Positions 53,579-62,538 of a stretch of 64,000 bases of DNA are shown here, piece by piece; positions within the stretch are counted from its first letter, which is position 1; every line of letters begins with the position of its first letter. The notes under the pieces were generated by a model, which was not told the DNA's origin, searched no databases, and saw only the letters and a program-made list of their open reading frames with translations. The translations under genes and the position numbers were made by a program. This stretch comes from Flammeovirgaceae bacterium UBA2366. GTDB lineage: Bacteria; Bacteroidota; Bacteroidia; Cytophagales; Cyclobacteriaceae. Where the stretch lies: contig DDTK01000015.1 of NCBI GenBank assembly GCA_002344065.1, positions 62,001 to 126,000 on the forward strand. Direction: 5' to 3'.

Positions 53579-53914
53579 TTAACCCATCATTCCGCTTAAG
53601 TCCATGCCGGGAATATTGGGAATTAGTCCCTCGGTACTTTTTCGGAGTTCTTCTTTTGCCAAAACCTCGGCTTCCTCCGAGGCTTTGTTCACCGCGGCAA
53701 CTACTAAATCCTGTACGATAATTTTGTCCTCAGCCTTTAGCAGGGAAGGATCAATATCAACTGCCAAAAGTTTACGTTTTCCGTTGACCGTTACTTTTAC
53801 CATTCCCCCGCCAGACTCGCCCTGGGCAGTAATTTTATCTAAACTGTCTTGTGCTTCTTTTATGCGGGCCTGCACTTCCTTCATTTTGCCCATCATTTTC
53901 ATCATATCAAACAT
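53579..53914 (-). CDS. YbaB/EbfC nucleoid-associated protein
   Basis: This 111-residue protein has the YbaB pattern: Met-rich start (MFDMMKMMGKMKEVQARIKE), GMVKVTVNGKRKLLAVDIDP, VAAVNKASEEAEVLAKEEL and a Gly/Met tail. Such dimers bind DNA and bend the nucleoid. In many bacteria ybaB follows dnaX; here it is beside a glycosyltransferase instead. Confidence 0.92.
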   Translation of the reverse strand: MFDMMKMMGKMKEVQARIKEAQDSLDKITAQGESGGGMVKVTVNGKRKLLAVDIDPSLLKAEDKIIVQDLVVAAVNKASEEAEVLAKEELRKSTEGLIPNIPGMDLSGMMG

Positions 53915-53970
53915 AAACTGAAATTAAAGTTCGGGGTAAATTAAATCCGGGTGCAATCTAACACTTTGAA

Positions 53971-55869
53971 TTATCTCTTGCGCAGCAGCACTACAGATCC
54001 GCTACGGGTAAAGGAGGTGCCTGAAAGATCGGTTAAGCGGGCAACAAAGGCATAGGTTCCTTCGGGTTGATCTTTTCCACGGAAGGTTCCGTCCCAGCCA
54101 ATGTCTATGTCAGAGGTAGAGAACAGGAGTTCGCCCCAACGATTGAAGATCTGCATTTCAAACTGAGCAATGTATTGGCCAAAAACCTTAAAGATTTCAT
54201 TTTCAACCGGGCCCTGTCGGTCGGGTGTAAAGGCAGTAGGGTAAAAAAGTTTAGGTTCCTTAATTAACTCAATTTCGTTGGAGATGGCTTGCCCCAAACC
54301 AGGCTGGTTAGCGTTGGCTATAACTACATAGCGATAAACCTGTTCGTTGGGATTGAGGTCGCTATCGACCAATGAACTGGTGCCAGATCCTACTGTAAAA
54401 GATTGAAGCAATTGACCTTGATTGTTATATTTTTCTATGATGTATTGATTAACACCATTTACCCAACCCGAATAATTACTCCACACCAGGGATGAAAAGT
54501 TTTCGGGTGTAAGGCTTCCTGCTAACCGGATGGGACAAATTTCAATGCCCAATACGGCCATATTATCACAAACATCGCGGTAGTTGATTTGGTAACAGAG
54601 TTCATCTGCTGTATTGTAAGCATTGTCGAAATATTGTGGTGTAGTTGTTTTGCCGATCAATTGAAGATTACCGGTACCTGATTTTCTGAAAATGCTGTAT
54701 TCAACGGGTTGGAATGCCGGATCTTGCAGCCAGGTTAGAGCAACTCCCGTTGACGATACTTGTGCCGTAGCATTATTTATAGCGGTGGGGATATCAGTAG
54801 AGAAGGCAGCGGCACACTTGATGAGTGAAATACTTCTGCTACCGTTAGCGTAGTTTGAGGTGAGTTGATAACAGTACTCCGTTTTGCATACCACATTGTT
54901 ATCGATGAAGGATGTTGATGCTGTAGACCCTGCCATTAGTCCATCGCGGTCAATTGAAAAATTAGTAATGCCCGTTAAATGGGTTGTCCAGTTCAGGTTG
55001 TTCTGATTGTTTTGTGCCGTAACGTTAAAATCAGCACTGCAAATTATGTTTGAATAAACTGTACTGTTGTTGCATGGATCGAAAGCTCCTAAGCGAAAGC
55101 AGTAATAGTTATCATCAGGCCTCAGGTTAGTAAGGGATGCGGTTGAAACATTGTAAAGTGTTTGTGCCAGTTGGAAAGTAGTATTGTTATTGGTGGCTAC
55201 TTCAAGCCGGTATAGGATATTGGGTGCCGAAGTGAAATTAAGATTCACAGTAGTCGCATTACTTACGGTCAACTCATTGATAAACGGTGCGGGCAAAACG
55301 GCCAAGGCATTAACAGCTTTCGTATTGGATCCGCAATTATCATCGGCATTTACATCCTTGCCTCGTACTGAAATCGTTTTGTTTCCGCTGGTGGCATACG
55401 TATGATTGCTGGTTGCTAACGTGCCCTTTGGTACCTGTACTTCAGGGCTGGCATCGTTAAAGTTTATAATGTAGGCATCAAAGTTTGTATCCGTTACGCG
55501 TACCTGCACCTGGTTTCCACCACAGGTGTAGATATCAAAAGCAGGCGGTGTGTTGGGCGTAACCACAATTTGTATTTGATCAAAGCCAATTGTTTGATAG
55601 AGGATGCGAAGTGTATACGTGCCGGGTTGTGTATAGATGTGCGTAAATACATTTTGTTGCGGCAGTGATCCGTCACCCCAATCCATGTCGCAGGGATTTA
55701 GTCCCGTACACTGTCCAACAGTAATGAGGTTTGTATTGAGAATGGTAACGGTAAGGGGCGCACAACCTTTTTGCTCATCTACAGAAAAGCGTCCTTGCTG
55801 ACTTACATATTGTGCTTGTGCCAGTAGGGGGAATAATACCAACAGACTTATAACAAGCCGTATACTCAT
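53971..55869 (-). CDS. Secreted PKD/fibronectin-like protein with CHU_C-type C terminus
   Basis: This 632-residue protein has a Sec signal (LLAQAQY), a PKD-like domain near residues 25-105 with CDMDWGDGS and FTHIYTQPGTYTL, a second PKD-like unit, several fibronectin III-like units (for example INELTVSNATTVNLNFTSA), and a C-terminal gliding-motility/CHU_C-like domain (FYPTAFTPDRQGPVENEIF, IFNRWGELLF, WDGTFRGKDQPEGTYAFV). It is exported by type IX secretion and likely attached to the cell surface. Its start overlaps the hutH end by four bases. Confidence 0.85.
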   Translation of the reverse strand: MSIRLVISLLVLFPLLAQAQYVSQQGRFSVDEQKGCAPLTVTILNTNLITVGQCTGLNPCDMDWGDGSLPQQNVFTHIYTQPGTYTLRILYQTIGFDQIQIVVTPNTPPAFDIYTCGGNQVQVRVTDTNFDAYIINFNDASPEVQVPKGTLATSNHTYATSGNKTISVRGKDVNADDNCGSNTKAVNALAVLPAPFINELTVSNATTVNLNFTSAPNILYRLEVATNNNTTFQLAQTLYNVSTASLTNLRPDDNYYCFRLGAFDPCNNSTVYSNIICSADFNVTAQNNQNNLNWTTHLTGITNFSIDRDGLMAGSTASTSFIDNNVVCKTEYCYQLTSNYANGSRSISLIKCAAAFSTDIPTAINNATAQVSSTGVALTWLQDPAFQPVEYSIFRKSGTGNLQLIGKTTTPQYFDNAYNTADELCYQINYRDVCDNMAVLGIEICPIRLAGSLTPENFSSLVWSNYSGWVNGVNQYIIEKYNNQGQLLQSFTVGSGTSSLVDSDLNPNEQVYRYVVIANANQPGLGQAISNEIELIKEPKLFYPTAFTPDRQGPVENEIFKVFGQYIAQFEMQIFNRWGELLFSTSDIDIGWDGTFRGKDQPEGTYAFVARLTDLSGTSFTRSGSVVLLRKR

Positions 55870-57359
55870 GAAATGTTTAATTCTCGAATAAATCGTTCAG
55901 CCTTTACCAGGTCGTGGTGGAGAACACGATCCTCTTCTACAAACGGAACTTGCTGCCTAAAAGTATCCACCATCTTTTCAAGTTGAGGGGATGTTCTTGA
56001 CGGTCTGCGGAAATGCAGCGCTTGTGTGGCCACGGTAAGCTCAATGGCCAGTATCGAATATAGGTTACTAACAACACGGTATGCTTTGGTAGCTGCGTTG
56101 GCGCCCATGCTCACATGGTCTTCCTGCCCGTTGGAGGATACAATTGAATCAACGGAAGCCGGAGTGCAGAGTTGTTTGTTCTGGCTTACCAGCGAAGCTG
56201 CGGTATACTGTGGAATCATCATGCCAGAGTTAATACCCGGATTAGCCACGAGGTAATTAGGAAGATCGCGTGAACCGGAAATTAGTTGATATGTTCTTCG
56301 TTCTGAGATGCTTCCCAATTCAGCGAGTGCCATGGTCAGGTAATCGAGTGATAACGCCAACGGCTGCCCGTGAAAGTTACCGCCAGAAATGATGGCATCA
56401 TCTTCCGGGAAAATATTGGGGTTGTCGGTTACACTGTTTACTTCGGTAAGAATAATACGGGTTACATGATCTATCGCATCGAGGCTGGCCCCGTGTACCT
56501 GGGGTATGCACCGGAACGAGTAAGGATCCTGAACATGCTTTTTCCTCTGCGCAATTAAATCGCTGCCCGCCAGCAACGCTACAATTTCGGCAGCTACTTT
56601 TACCTGGCCTTTTTGTGGGCGAATTGCATGAACATTGGCAAGAAACGGATCTACTCGCCCATCAAAAGCATCCAGCGAAAGTGCACCGATTAAATTTGCA
56701 AGTTTAATAAGCCTGTGCGCATGTAGCGTGCACCACACACCATAGGCATTCATAAACTGCGTTCCGTTTAAAAGTGCCAATCCTTCTTTCGCTTTGAAAT
56801 GAATTGGCTCCCAGTTGAAGTGTTCGTTGATTTCTTTGCCGGTAAATAGTTTGCCTTGATGGTGAACCTCTCCGTGCCCGATAAGCGTAAGCGCCAGATG
56901 TGCTAACGGTGCCAGGTCGCCTGATGCGCCCAGCGAACCCATTTCATAAATAACCGGGTATACTTTGTGATTGAAATAGTCTGTTAAACGTTGAACGGTT
57001 TGCAACTGAACACCAGAATATCCGTAGGCTAATGATTGCACCTTAAGAAATAGCATAAGCCGGACAATCTCATCAGGAATTTCCGGACCTGCACCGCAGG
57101 CATGCGACTTCACCAAATTCTCCTGGAGTTTTTCAAGTTGATCGTGTGAGATGTAGGTATTGTACAATGAGCCAAAGCCGGTGTTGATACCATAAATCGG
57201 GTGGGTGGTATTTTTTAGCTTTTCATCCAGGTAATTGCGGCAATGATTGATTTTTTGTTTGGCTTCATCTGATAACGTAATTTCAATATCACTGAACGCC
57301 AATGTGCCCAGGTCATCAAGCGTGAGCTCACGGGAAGATATAGAATGATTCTTTTTCAA
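55866..57359 (-). CDS. hutH: Histidine ammonia-lyase
   Basis: This 497-residue enzyme forms the MIO cofactor from ASG in GASGDLAPLAHL. It has YGINTGFG and the NLVKSHACGAG segment, whose Ser-His pair is typical of histidine over tyrosine ammonia-lyases (Rhodobacter-type TAL has His-Leu), although some Flavobacterium TALs also have Ser-His. It converts histidine to urocanate. The other hut genes are absent from the window. It starts six bases after hisS on the same strand, a striking pairing of histidine loading and breakdown. Confidence 0.85.
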   Translation of the reverse strand: MKKNHSISSRELTLDDLGTLAFSDIEITLSDEAKQKINHCRNYLDEKLKNTTHPIYGINTGFGSLYNTYISHDQLEKLQENLVKSHACGAGPEIPDEIVRLMLFLKVQSLAYGYSGVQLQTVQRLTDYFNHKVYPVIYEMGSLGASGDLAPLAHLALTLIGHGEVHHQGKLFTGKEINEHFNWEPIHFKAKEGLALLNGTQFMNAYGVWCTLHAHRLIKLANLIGALSLDAFDGRVDPFLANVHAIRPQKGQVKVAAEIVALLAGSDLIAQRKKHVQDPYSFRCIPQVHGASLDAIDHVTRIILTEVNSVTDNPNIFPEDDAIISGGNFHGQPLALSLDYLTMALAELGSISERRTYQLISGSRDLPNYLVANPGINSGMMIPQYTAASLVSQNKQLCTPASVDSIVSSNGQEDHVSMGANAATKAYRVVSNLYSILAIELTVATQALHFRRPSRTSPQLEKMVDTFRQQVPFVEEDRVLHHDLVKAERFIRELNIS

Positions 57360-57364
57360 CGTGA

Positions 57365-59119
57365 TTAGTGTACGAGTTTATGAATGATAGTATTGATAGT
57401 AAGTTTTTCCTGCTCTCCGCTTTCCATGTTCTTGATTGTAAGGTCTCCGCTCTTCATTTCTTCTTCGCCCACTACCAGACAAAACGCGATCATTTTCTTG
57501 TTGGCATAATCCAATTGCTTTTTAAGCTTGGTTACATCCGGATAGATTTCACTGTTAATTCCGGCTGCCCGTAATTGCGTGAGCAGTGCCAGACCATAGC
57601 TGCGGGTTGTTTCATCAAAATGACAAACCAGTACTTTCGATGACGACAATGTTTCTTTTGGAAACAATTTCAGCTCCTCCATCGCATCGTACAGGCGATC
57701 AATACCAAAAGAAATTCCTACACCCGACAATTGTTCTTTTGAACCGAAGGCTTGAGTAAGGTTATCGTACCGGCCGCCACCGCTTACACTGCCAATGACC
57801 ACATCATTGATTTTCACTTCAAAAATGCAGCCGGTGTAATAACTGAGCCCACGGGCCAGGGCAATATCAAATTCTACATGGTTATCATCAGCCTGATACT
57901 GGTTCAGTAAATCAAAAACTTCTGTCAGATCACCCGTACCTTTTAAACCTGCAGTTGATTTGGCCAACGTTGTTTTCAGTGACGTAAGCTTCTCGCGATT
58001 ACTTCCCTTTGTGCCGAGCAGTTTAAATAATCCATCAATTTGATTTGACGCAAAACCTTTTTCTGTCAGTTCAGTGTGAACGCCAGCTTCACCGATTTTA
58101 TCGAGTTTATCGATGGCCACAAAAAGATCGTTCTCTTTCCCGACAGCATCTAAAGTTTCGGCAATTCCATTCAGCACACCACGATGGTTAATCTTGATTG
58201 AATAGTTGTTGATGTTAAGTTTGTGCATTACTTCTTTAATCATCAATACAATCTCAGCTTCACAGATGAGTGAATCAGTACCCACCACATCGGCATCGCA
58301 TTGATAAAATTCACGATATCTTCCTTTCTGCGGACGATCGGCTCGCCAAACGGGTTGGATCTGGTAGCGTTTAAAGGGCAGGGTTATTTCGTGGCGGTTC
58401 ATCACCACGTATCGTGCAAATGGAACGGTGAGGTCATAGCGTAGGCCTTTTTCGGATACTTGGTTTCTTATTAATTTAGGATTAACAATAGCCCCAATGA
58501 TTGAGTACAGTAAGTTGTAGTTTTCGATTAAGTAGTAATTTAAAATATGATCAATTTCCTCTTTTGATCGATTTTCTAAGTTACTAGAATGATCTTTTAT
58601 AAATTTCGATATGAATCCTGCTATTTGACGAAGAAAATTTTCATTGGCTAGATGAGAATTAACTAAAAAATCAATATTGTAATAAAGACTTTCCACCATC
58701 CTACCCTTAAGAATATTGGTATGGTAGTATTTCTGTAACCACTTGTGAAGAATTTCAGGCTTAGTCAGTTCTTCTTTTTGAAGGTATTCGACAAACTTAT
58801 ATCTTTCTTCATTTGGGATAGCGAAGAACTCGTAAACCAGATGTTTCATAGATTGAATTAGATAATGGCTAGCTTTAGCTACAACCACAGAGGAGTCAGA
58901 GAAGAATTCTCCGCTATCAAGAACTCGAAATAAAAGCTGATCCCCCTCATCACCATACTTTCCGGTCAGGGTTGAAAGGTTTTCCATGGCGGGCGTCTCC
59001 AGGGGCTGAAAACCATACGTTTCAAATATGGTGCGGATGGTGGTGAGAATAAACTGGCGCTTAGCCATTACTGATGGGCCGAAATCGCGTGTTCCTTTCG
59101 GTAAAGCAGGTTTTTCCAT
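57365..59119 (-). CDS. hisS: Histidyl-tRNA synthetase with internal insertion
   Basis: This 584-residue enzyme charges tRNA-His; usual bacterial lengths are about 420-460. The class II core is intact: PKGTRDFGP at the start, RYDLTVPFARYVVMN, the motif 2 region KRYQIQPVWRADRPQKGRYR with FYQCDADVVG, LARGLSYYTG and SGGGRYDNL, then an anticodon-binding domain. Residues about 71-218 (bases 58466-58909) form an extra helical segment, Tyr/Phe/Ile-rich, where relatives have roughly 20 residues. GC in that block (58501-58800) is about 29 percent by hand count against 50 percent in a flank. Confidence 0.93.
   Translation of the reverse strand: MEKPALPKGTRDFGPSVMAKRQFILTTIRTIFETYGFQPLETPAMENLSTLTGKYGDEGDQLLFRVLDSGEFFSDSSVVVAKASHYLIQSMKHLVYEFFAIPNEERYKFVEYLQKEELTKPEILHKWLQKYYHTNILKGRMVESLYYNIDFLVNSHLANENFLRQIAGFISKFIKDHSSNLENRSKEEIDHILNYYLIENYNLLYSIIGAIVNPKLIRNQVSEKGLRYDLTVPFARYVVMNRHEITLPFKRYQIQPVWRADRPQKGRYREFYQCDADVVGTDSLICEAEIVLMIKEVMHKLNINNYSIKINHRGVLNGIAETLDAVGKENDLFVAIDKLDKIGEAGVHTELTEKGFASNQIDGLFKLLGTKGSNREKLTSLKTTLAKSTAGLKGTGDLTEVFDLLNQYQADDNHVEFDIALARGLSYYTGCIFEVKINDVVIGSVSGGGRYDNLTQAFGSKEQLSGVGISFGIDRLYDAMEELKLFPKETLSSSKVLVCHFDETTRSYGLALLTQLRAAGINSEIYPDVTKLKKQLDYANKKMIAFCLVVGEEEMKSGDLTIKNMESGEQEKLTINTIIHKLVH
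58466..58909 (-). other. Low-GC in-frame insertion inside hisS
   Basis: The block between LLFRVLDSG and GLRYDLTVPF of HisRS is about 148 codons, of which some 20 are normally present. Bases 58501-58800 have 87 G or C of 300 by direct count, against 30 of 60 in 59041-59100. The inserted protein is mostly helical, aromatic and Lys/Glu-rich, with no intein splice motifs, no stop and no frame break. It looks like a captured domain. Boundaries are approximate. Confidence 0.7.
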
Positions 59120-59202
59120 ACAAAGGCAAAGCTAATACGATTGCGGAAAGCAAGGGTAATTACACTCATTTTTAAGCTAAAAACACAATATTGGCTGTGG
59201 GC

Positions 59203-59234
59203 TTTTGCCTATGTGGTGGAAAGCATTATTTTTG
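59203..59234 (+). promoter_or_regulatory. Promoter of the small basic protein gene
   Basis: TTTTG at 59203-59207 and the perfect -7 box TATTTTTG at 59227-59234 are separated by 19 bases. Transcription would start near 59239, giving a leader of about 20 bases before the ATG at 59258. This also shows that the upstream in-frame start is not used. Confidence 0.6.
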
Positions 59235-59257
59235 CGCTCCTTTTAACAACAAAAGTC

Positions 59258-59410
59258 ATGGCAGTAACCCGTTTAAAGAGAAAGAACCGCAAGGATAAGT
59301 CAAAATCCGCGGTAAGACGTCAGAGCTTAAAAATCCAAAATGCTAAGCCGGTCATTAAGAACGTTGATATCGAGAAAATTAAAGAAGAGTTCAAGGCAAA
59401 GAAAGCCTGA
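59258..59410 (+). CDS. Small basic protein of about 50 residues
   Basis: The product is 50 residues, begins MAVTRLKRKNRKDKSKSAV and ends IKEEFKAKKA, with 18 Lys or Arg. It looks like a nucleic-acid-binding or ribosome-associated small protein and seems to be a conserved type in Cytophagales, but I cannot name it. An upstream in-frame ATG at 59141 would add a membrane helix but lies before the promoter. It has its own promoter and terminator, indicating a real, strongly expressed gene. Confidence 0.7.
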   Translation: MAVTRLKRKNRKDKSKSAVRRQSLKIQNAKPVIKNVDIEKIKEEFKAKKA

Positions 59411-59440
59411 TCAGCCCTTTACATTTTACCATTATATATT

Positions 59441-59478
59441 AGCCCTTGCTCCTTATCGAGCAAGGGCTTTTATTTTTT
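59441..59478 (+). terminator. Intrinsic terminator after the small basic protein gene
   Basis: AGCCCTTGCTC-CTTATC-GAGCAAGGGCT is a perfect 11-base stem followed by TTTATTTTTT. It separates the small gene from the NfeD-like and flotillin genes. Confidence 0.9.
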
Positions 59479-59559
59479 AACCTATGGCTTGCAGGCAGGT
59501 TACATTTCGTAGTTGTAATTGATGAATTTTCAAATTACTTTGAAACATCAATAACCACT

Positions 59560-60135
59560 ATGAGCGACTTTTCATCCTGGTGGGAGGCATTAAGCCTTTC
59601 CCTTAAAATTTACTGGGCACTGGCAATTCCGTTTACGTTATTTTTTGTGCTGCAACTCATCCTGTCTTTTATGGGTGGTGATGTTCCGGATGATACACCC
59701 GATGCAGAGGTGGAGGCCGATACCGGTATAGCATTTCAGTTCTTCACATTAAAAAACCTTGTTGCCTTCTTTTCAATTTTTGGGTGGACAGGCATTGCGT
59801 GTATTGAATCAGGACTTTCAGAAACTATTTCCTTGATCATTGCGCTTGTAGCTGGGTTGATTATGATGACCGTCATGGCTTCCATTTTTTACTTTTTAGG
59901 AAAAGCCAATGCCGATGGCACCCTGCGTATGAAGAATGCGTTAGGTGGGATTGGTGAAGTGTATTTAACCATTCGCAGTAAACGATCAGGTATTGGTAAA
60001 GTGCAAATAAAAGTTCAGGGCTCGCTACGAACACTGGATGCCATAACCGATGACGATGCTGATATTCCCACAGGAAAAGTCATAACCGTTACCCAGGTGG
60101 TAAACGATTCTATTTTACTTGTAACTGCTAAATAA
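59560..60135 (+). CDS. NfeD-like (YuaF-type) membrane protein, flotillin partner
   Basis: This protein of 191 residues has three or four membrane helices (about 15-37, 64-80, 88-118) and a C-terminal OB-fold-like part with GGIGEVYLTIRSKRSGIGKV and GKVITVTQVVNDSILLV. This matches the NfeD/YuaF proteins that accompany flotillins. It begins with ATG 59560, as an upstream start lies within the terminator. It precedes the flotillin gene by 15 bases. Confidence 0.82.
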   Translation: MSDFSSWWEALSLSLKIYWALAIPFTLFFVLQLILSFMGGDVPDDTPDAEVEADTGIAFQFFTLKNLVAFFSIFGWTGIACIESGLSETISLIIALVAGLIMMTVMASIFYFLGKANADGTLRMKNALGGIGEVYLTIRSKRSGIGKVQIKVQGSLRTLDAITDDDADIPTGKVITVTQVVNDSILLVTAK

Positions 60136-60150
60136 ATCCCCGTTAATCCG

Positions 60151-61686
60151 ATGAATGTTTTTGTTTTGCCTATTGCCACATTAGCCGTACTGTTTGTCTT
60201 TGTGGTGCTTGTAACGTTTTTCAGACGCTACAAACGTTGTCCTTCCGATCGTATTCTTGTTGTGTATGGTAAAGTAGGAGGAGGTTCCGCCCGGTGTATC
60301 CATGGTGGTGCTTCATTTATATGGCCTGTATTCCAGGATTACGCGTTCATGGATCTTACACCGATTTCCATTGAAGTCAATTTAACCAACGCATTGAGTA
60401 AGCAAAACATCCGGGTTGATGTGCCTTCACGGTTTACAGTAGGTATTTCCACCGAAACCGGTATTATGGAAAATGCCGCTGAACGTTTGCTGGGCTTGCA
60501 GCGTCAGGATATTCACGCACTGGCACACGATATCATTGTCGGGCAAATGCGTTTGGTGGTGGCCATGATGGACATTGAAGAAATCAACACCAACCGCGAA
60601 CAGTTTTTGAGCAATGTTTCGCACAATGTGGAAGCAGAACTCAAGAAGATTGGATTAAAGCTGATCAACGTAAACTTCACAGACATCCGCGATGAAAGCG
60701 GGTACATTGAAGCGTTGGGAAAGGAAGCGGCCGCCAAGGCCATCAATGAAGCTAAAATTCGTGTAGCCGATCAGGAACGCTTGGGTGATATCGGTAAAAC
60801 GGAGGCCGAGAAGGAGCGTGATATTAAAGTTTCCGAAATGATCCGCGACCGCGATACGCAAGTTGCTGTTACGGTAAAGGACAAGGAAGTGTTGATTGCC
60901 GGGGCTAAACGCGATGAAGCCATAGGTAAAGTTGAAGCCGAACGGGATACCCGTATTAAATCGGCAGAAGCTAATGCCCTCGCAGTAAAAGGTGAAAACC
61001 AATCTAAGATAGCTGTTGCAAACTCCGATGCTGAAAGGAGAGAACGCGAAGCGGAAGCCTTACGAAAAGCCATTGCGTCTGAAAAAGTTCAATCTGCAAA
61101 GGCACTGGAAGAGGCTTACGTTGCTGAACAACTGGCCGAAAAGGCGAGAGCTGAACGGGAACGCGCCTCGCAAAATGCCAACATTGTCGTGGCGGCTGAA
61201 ATACAAAAGCAAAAAGCTATCATCGAGGCACAGGCCGAAGCGGAAAAAGTTCGTGAACGTGCTAAAGGTGAGGCTGATGCCATCTTCTTAAAGCGTGAGG
61301 CTGAGGCACGGGGTATTTTTGAAATTCTCACCAAACAAGCTGATGGTTTGAAACAAATTGTAAGTGCTGCCGGAAACAGTTCAAAAGATGCAGCCATGCT
61401 TATTATTGCCGATAAACTGCCGGAATTGGTTCGCTTGCAGACAGAGGCCATCAAAAATATTCAGATTGATAAAGTTACCGTGTGGGACGGAGGCCATTCA
61501 AAAGATGGTAAAACCTCTACCGCCAATTTTATTTCGGGCATGTATCAATCGGTGCCGCCTTTACAAGAGGTTTTTAAAATGGCCGGACTGGATTTGCCTG
61601 CATACCTGGGAACTGAGCAACTAAAAGAAAATACAGGAACATCAACAGATCTGCCTGCGGCTCCGCCACCCGAGAAGAAAAAGTAA
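60151..61686 (+). CDS. Flotillin family protein
   Basis: This 511-residue protein has an N-terminal membrane segment (residues 4-24), an SPFH/band-7 domain (GGASFIWPVFQDYAFMDLTP, SRFTVGISTETGIMENAAER, EELKKIGLKLINVNFTDIRD) and a long Ala/Glu/Lys/Arg coiled coil from about 190 to 400, typical of flotillin. It organises membrane microdomains. It forms a two-gene operon with the preceding NfeD-like gene. The C-terminal Pro-rich tail ends PAAPPPEKKK. Confidence 0.93.
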   Translation: MNVFVLPIATLAVLFVFVVLVTFFRRYKRCPSDRILVVYGKVGGGSARCIHGGASFIWPVFQDYAFMDLTPISIEVNLTNALSKQNIRVDVPSRFTVGISTETGIMENAAERLLGLQRQDIHALAHDIIVGQMRLVVAMMDIEEINTNREQFLSNVSHNVEAELKKIGLKLINVNFTDIRDESGYIEALGKEAAAKAINEAKIRVADQERLGDIGKTEAEKERDIKVSEMIRDRDTQVAVTVKDKEVLIAGAKRDEAIGKVEAERDTRIKSAEANALAVKGENQSKIAVANSDAERREREAEALRKAIASEKVQSAKALEEAYVAEQLAEKARAERERASQNANIVVAAEIQKQKAIIEAQAEAEKVRERAKGEADAIFLKREAEARGIFEILTKQADGLKQIVSAAGNSSKDAAMLIIADKLPELVRLQTEAIKNIQIDKVTVWDGGHSKDGKTSTANFISGMYQSVPPLQEVFKMAGLDLPAYLGTEQLKENTGTSTDLPAAPPPEKKK

Positions 61687-61693
61687 ATTTTTC

Positions 61694-61728
61694 AAACCCG
61701 TTTCGGTTGTTATCGGAACGGGTTTTTT
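61694..61728 (+). terminator. Intrinsic terminator after the flotillin gene
   Basis: AACCCGTT pairs with AACGGGTT across a loop of about 14 bases, followed by a TTTTTT run. It ends the NfeD-flotillin operon. Confidence 0.82.
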
Positions 61729-61761
61729 ATTTCTTGCAGACCTTAAAACTACTACTCGTAT

Positions 61762-62538
61762 ATGGCCCATTTGAATCTTGTCTGTTGGAATGTGAATGGC
61801 ATCCGCTCGATTATTAAAAAGGATTTTTTGAAAGACATAAAGGCTATGGCACCCGACATGCTTTGTCTGCAAGAGACCAAAGCTTCTGTGGAGGAAGTTA
61901 AATCGGTGTTGGAGCTCATGCCTGCGTACAAAGGTTATGTTAATTCATCCAAAGCGCGGCAAGGATACTCCGGCACGGCCATTCTAACCAAGACAGAACC
62001 GGTTTCAGTTACGTACGATATGGCCATTGAAGAACATGATCAGGAGGGCAGGGTAGTAACGGCTGAGTTTGATTCGTTTTTCCTGGTTACCGTTTACACA
62101 CCCAATGCAGGCGAAGGATTGAAAAGACTGGATTATCGTGCTAAATGGGATGAGGAATTTCGCAAGTATGTGGTTGGCCTGAACCGCAGAAAGCCCGTGA
62201 TTATTTGCGGTGACCTGAATGTGGCACATCAGCCTATTGACATTGCGCGTGCAAAAGATAACTACAACAAATCAGCCGGCTATACCCAAATTGAAATTGA
62301 TGGCTTTCAAAAATTATTGGATGCCGGGTTTGTCGATACCTTCCGGCATTTTCATCCCGATGAGGTAAAGTATACATACTGGAATTACATGTTCAATGCG
62401 CGCGCCCGGAATGTGGGCTGGCGAATAGATTATTTCATTGCCAGTAAATCTTTGCTCGATAAAATTAAATCAGCAACAATCTACAATGAGTACTACGGGT
62501 CCGATCATTGCCCGGTAGGGTTAGTTATTGAAGTTTAG
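61762..62538 (+). CDS. xth: Exodeoxyribonuclease III
   Basis: This 258-residue enzyme of base-excision repair removes abasic sites and 3' blocking groups. It has NLVCWNVNGIRSI, MLCLQETKAS with the catalytic Glu, VTVYTPNAGEGLKRLDYR, VIICGDLNVAHQPIDIAR with catalytic Asp and Asn, WRIDYFIASKSL and SDHCPVGL. All catalytic motifs are intact. It converges on a small membrane-protein gene (four-base overlap). Confidence 0.95.
   Translation: MAHLNLVCWNVNGIRSIIKKDFLKDIKAMAPDMLCLQETKASVEEVKSVLELMPAYKGYVNSSKARQGYSGTAILTKTEPVSVTYDMAIEEHDQEGRVVTAEFDSFFLVTVYTPNAGEGLKRLDYRAKWDEEFRKYVVGLNRRKPVIICGDLNVAHQPIDIARAKDNYNKSAGYTQIEIDGFQKLLDAGFVDTFRHFHPDEVKYTYWNYMFNARARNVGWRIDYFIASKSLLDKIKSATIYNEYYGSDHCPVGLVIEV

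Noticed and set aside
58466..58909. Intein or group II-type intervening sequence inside hisS
   Set aside because: No intein splice-site residues or homing-endonuclease motifs, and the frame is continuous; size (about 440 bases) is too small for a group II intron with reverse transcriptase.
59119..59153. Promoter for hisS: TAGCTTTG on the minus strand at 59134-59127
   Set aside because: The -7 box fits, but the nearest TTG is only 16 bases upstream and the start would leave almost no leader before the ATG; not strong enough to list.
59141..59257. Upstream extension of the small basic protein giving a membrane helix
   Set aside because: The near-consensus promoter at 59203-59234 lies inside this stretch, so it would not be in the mRNA.
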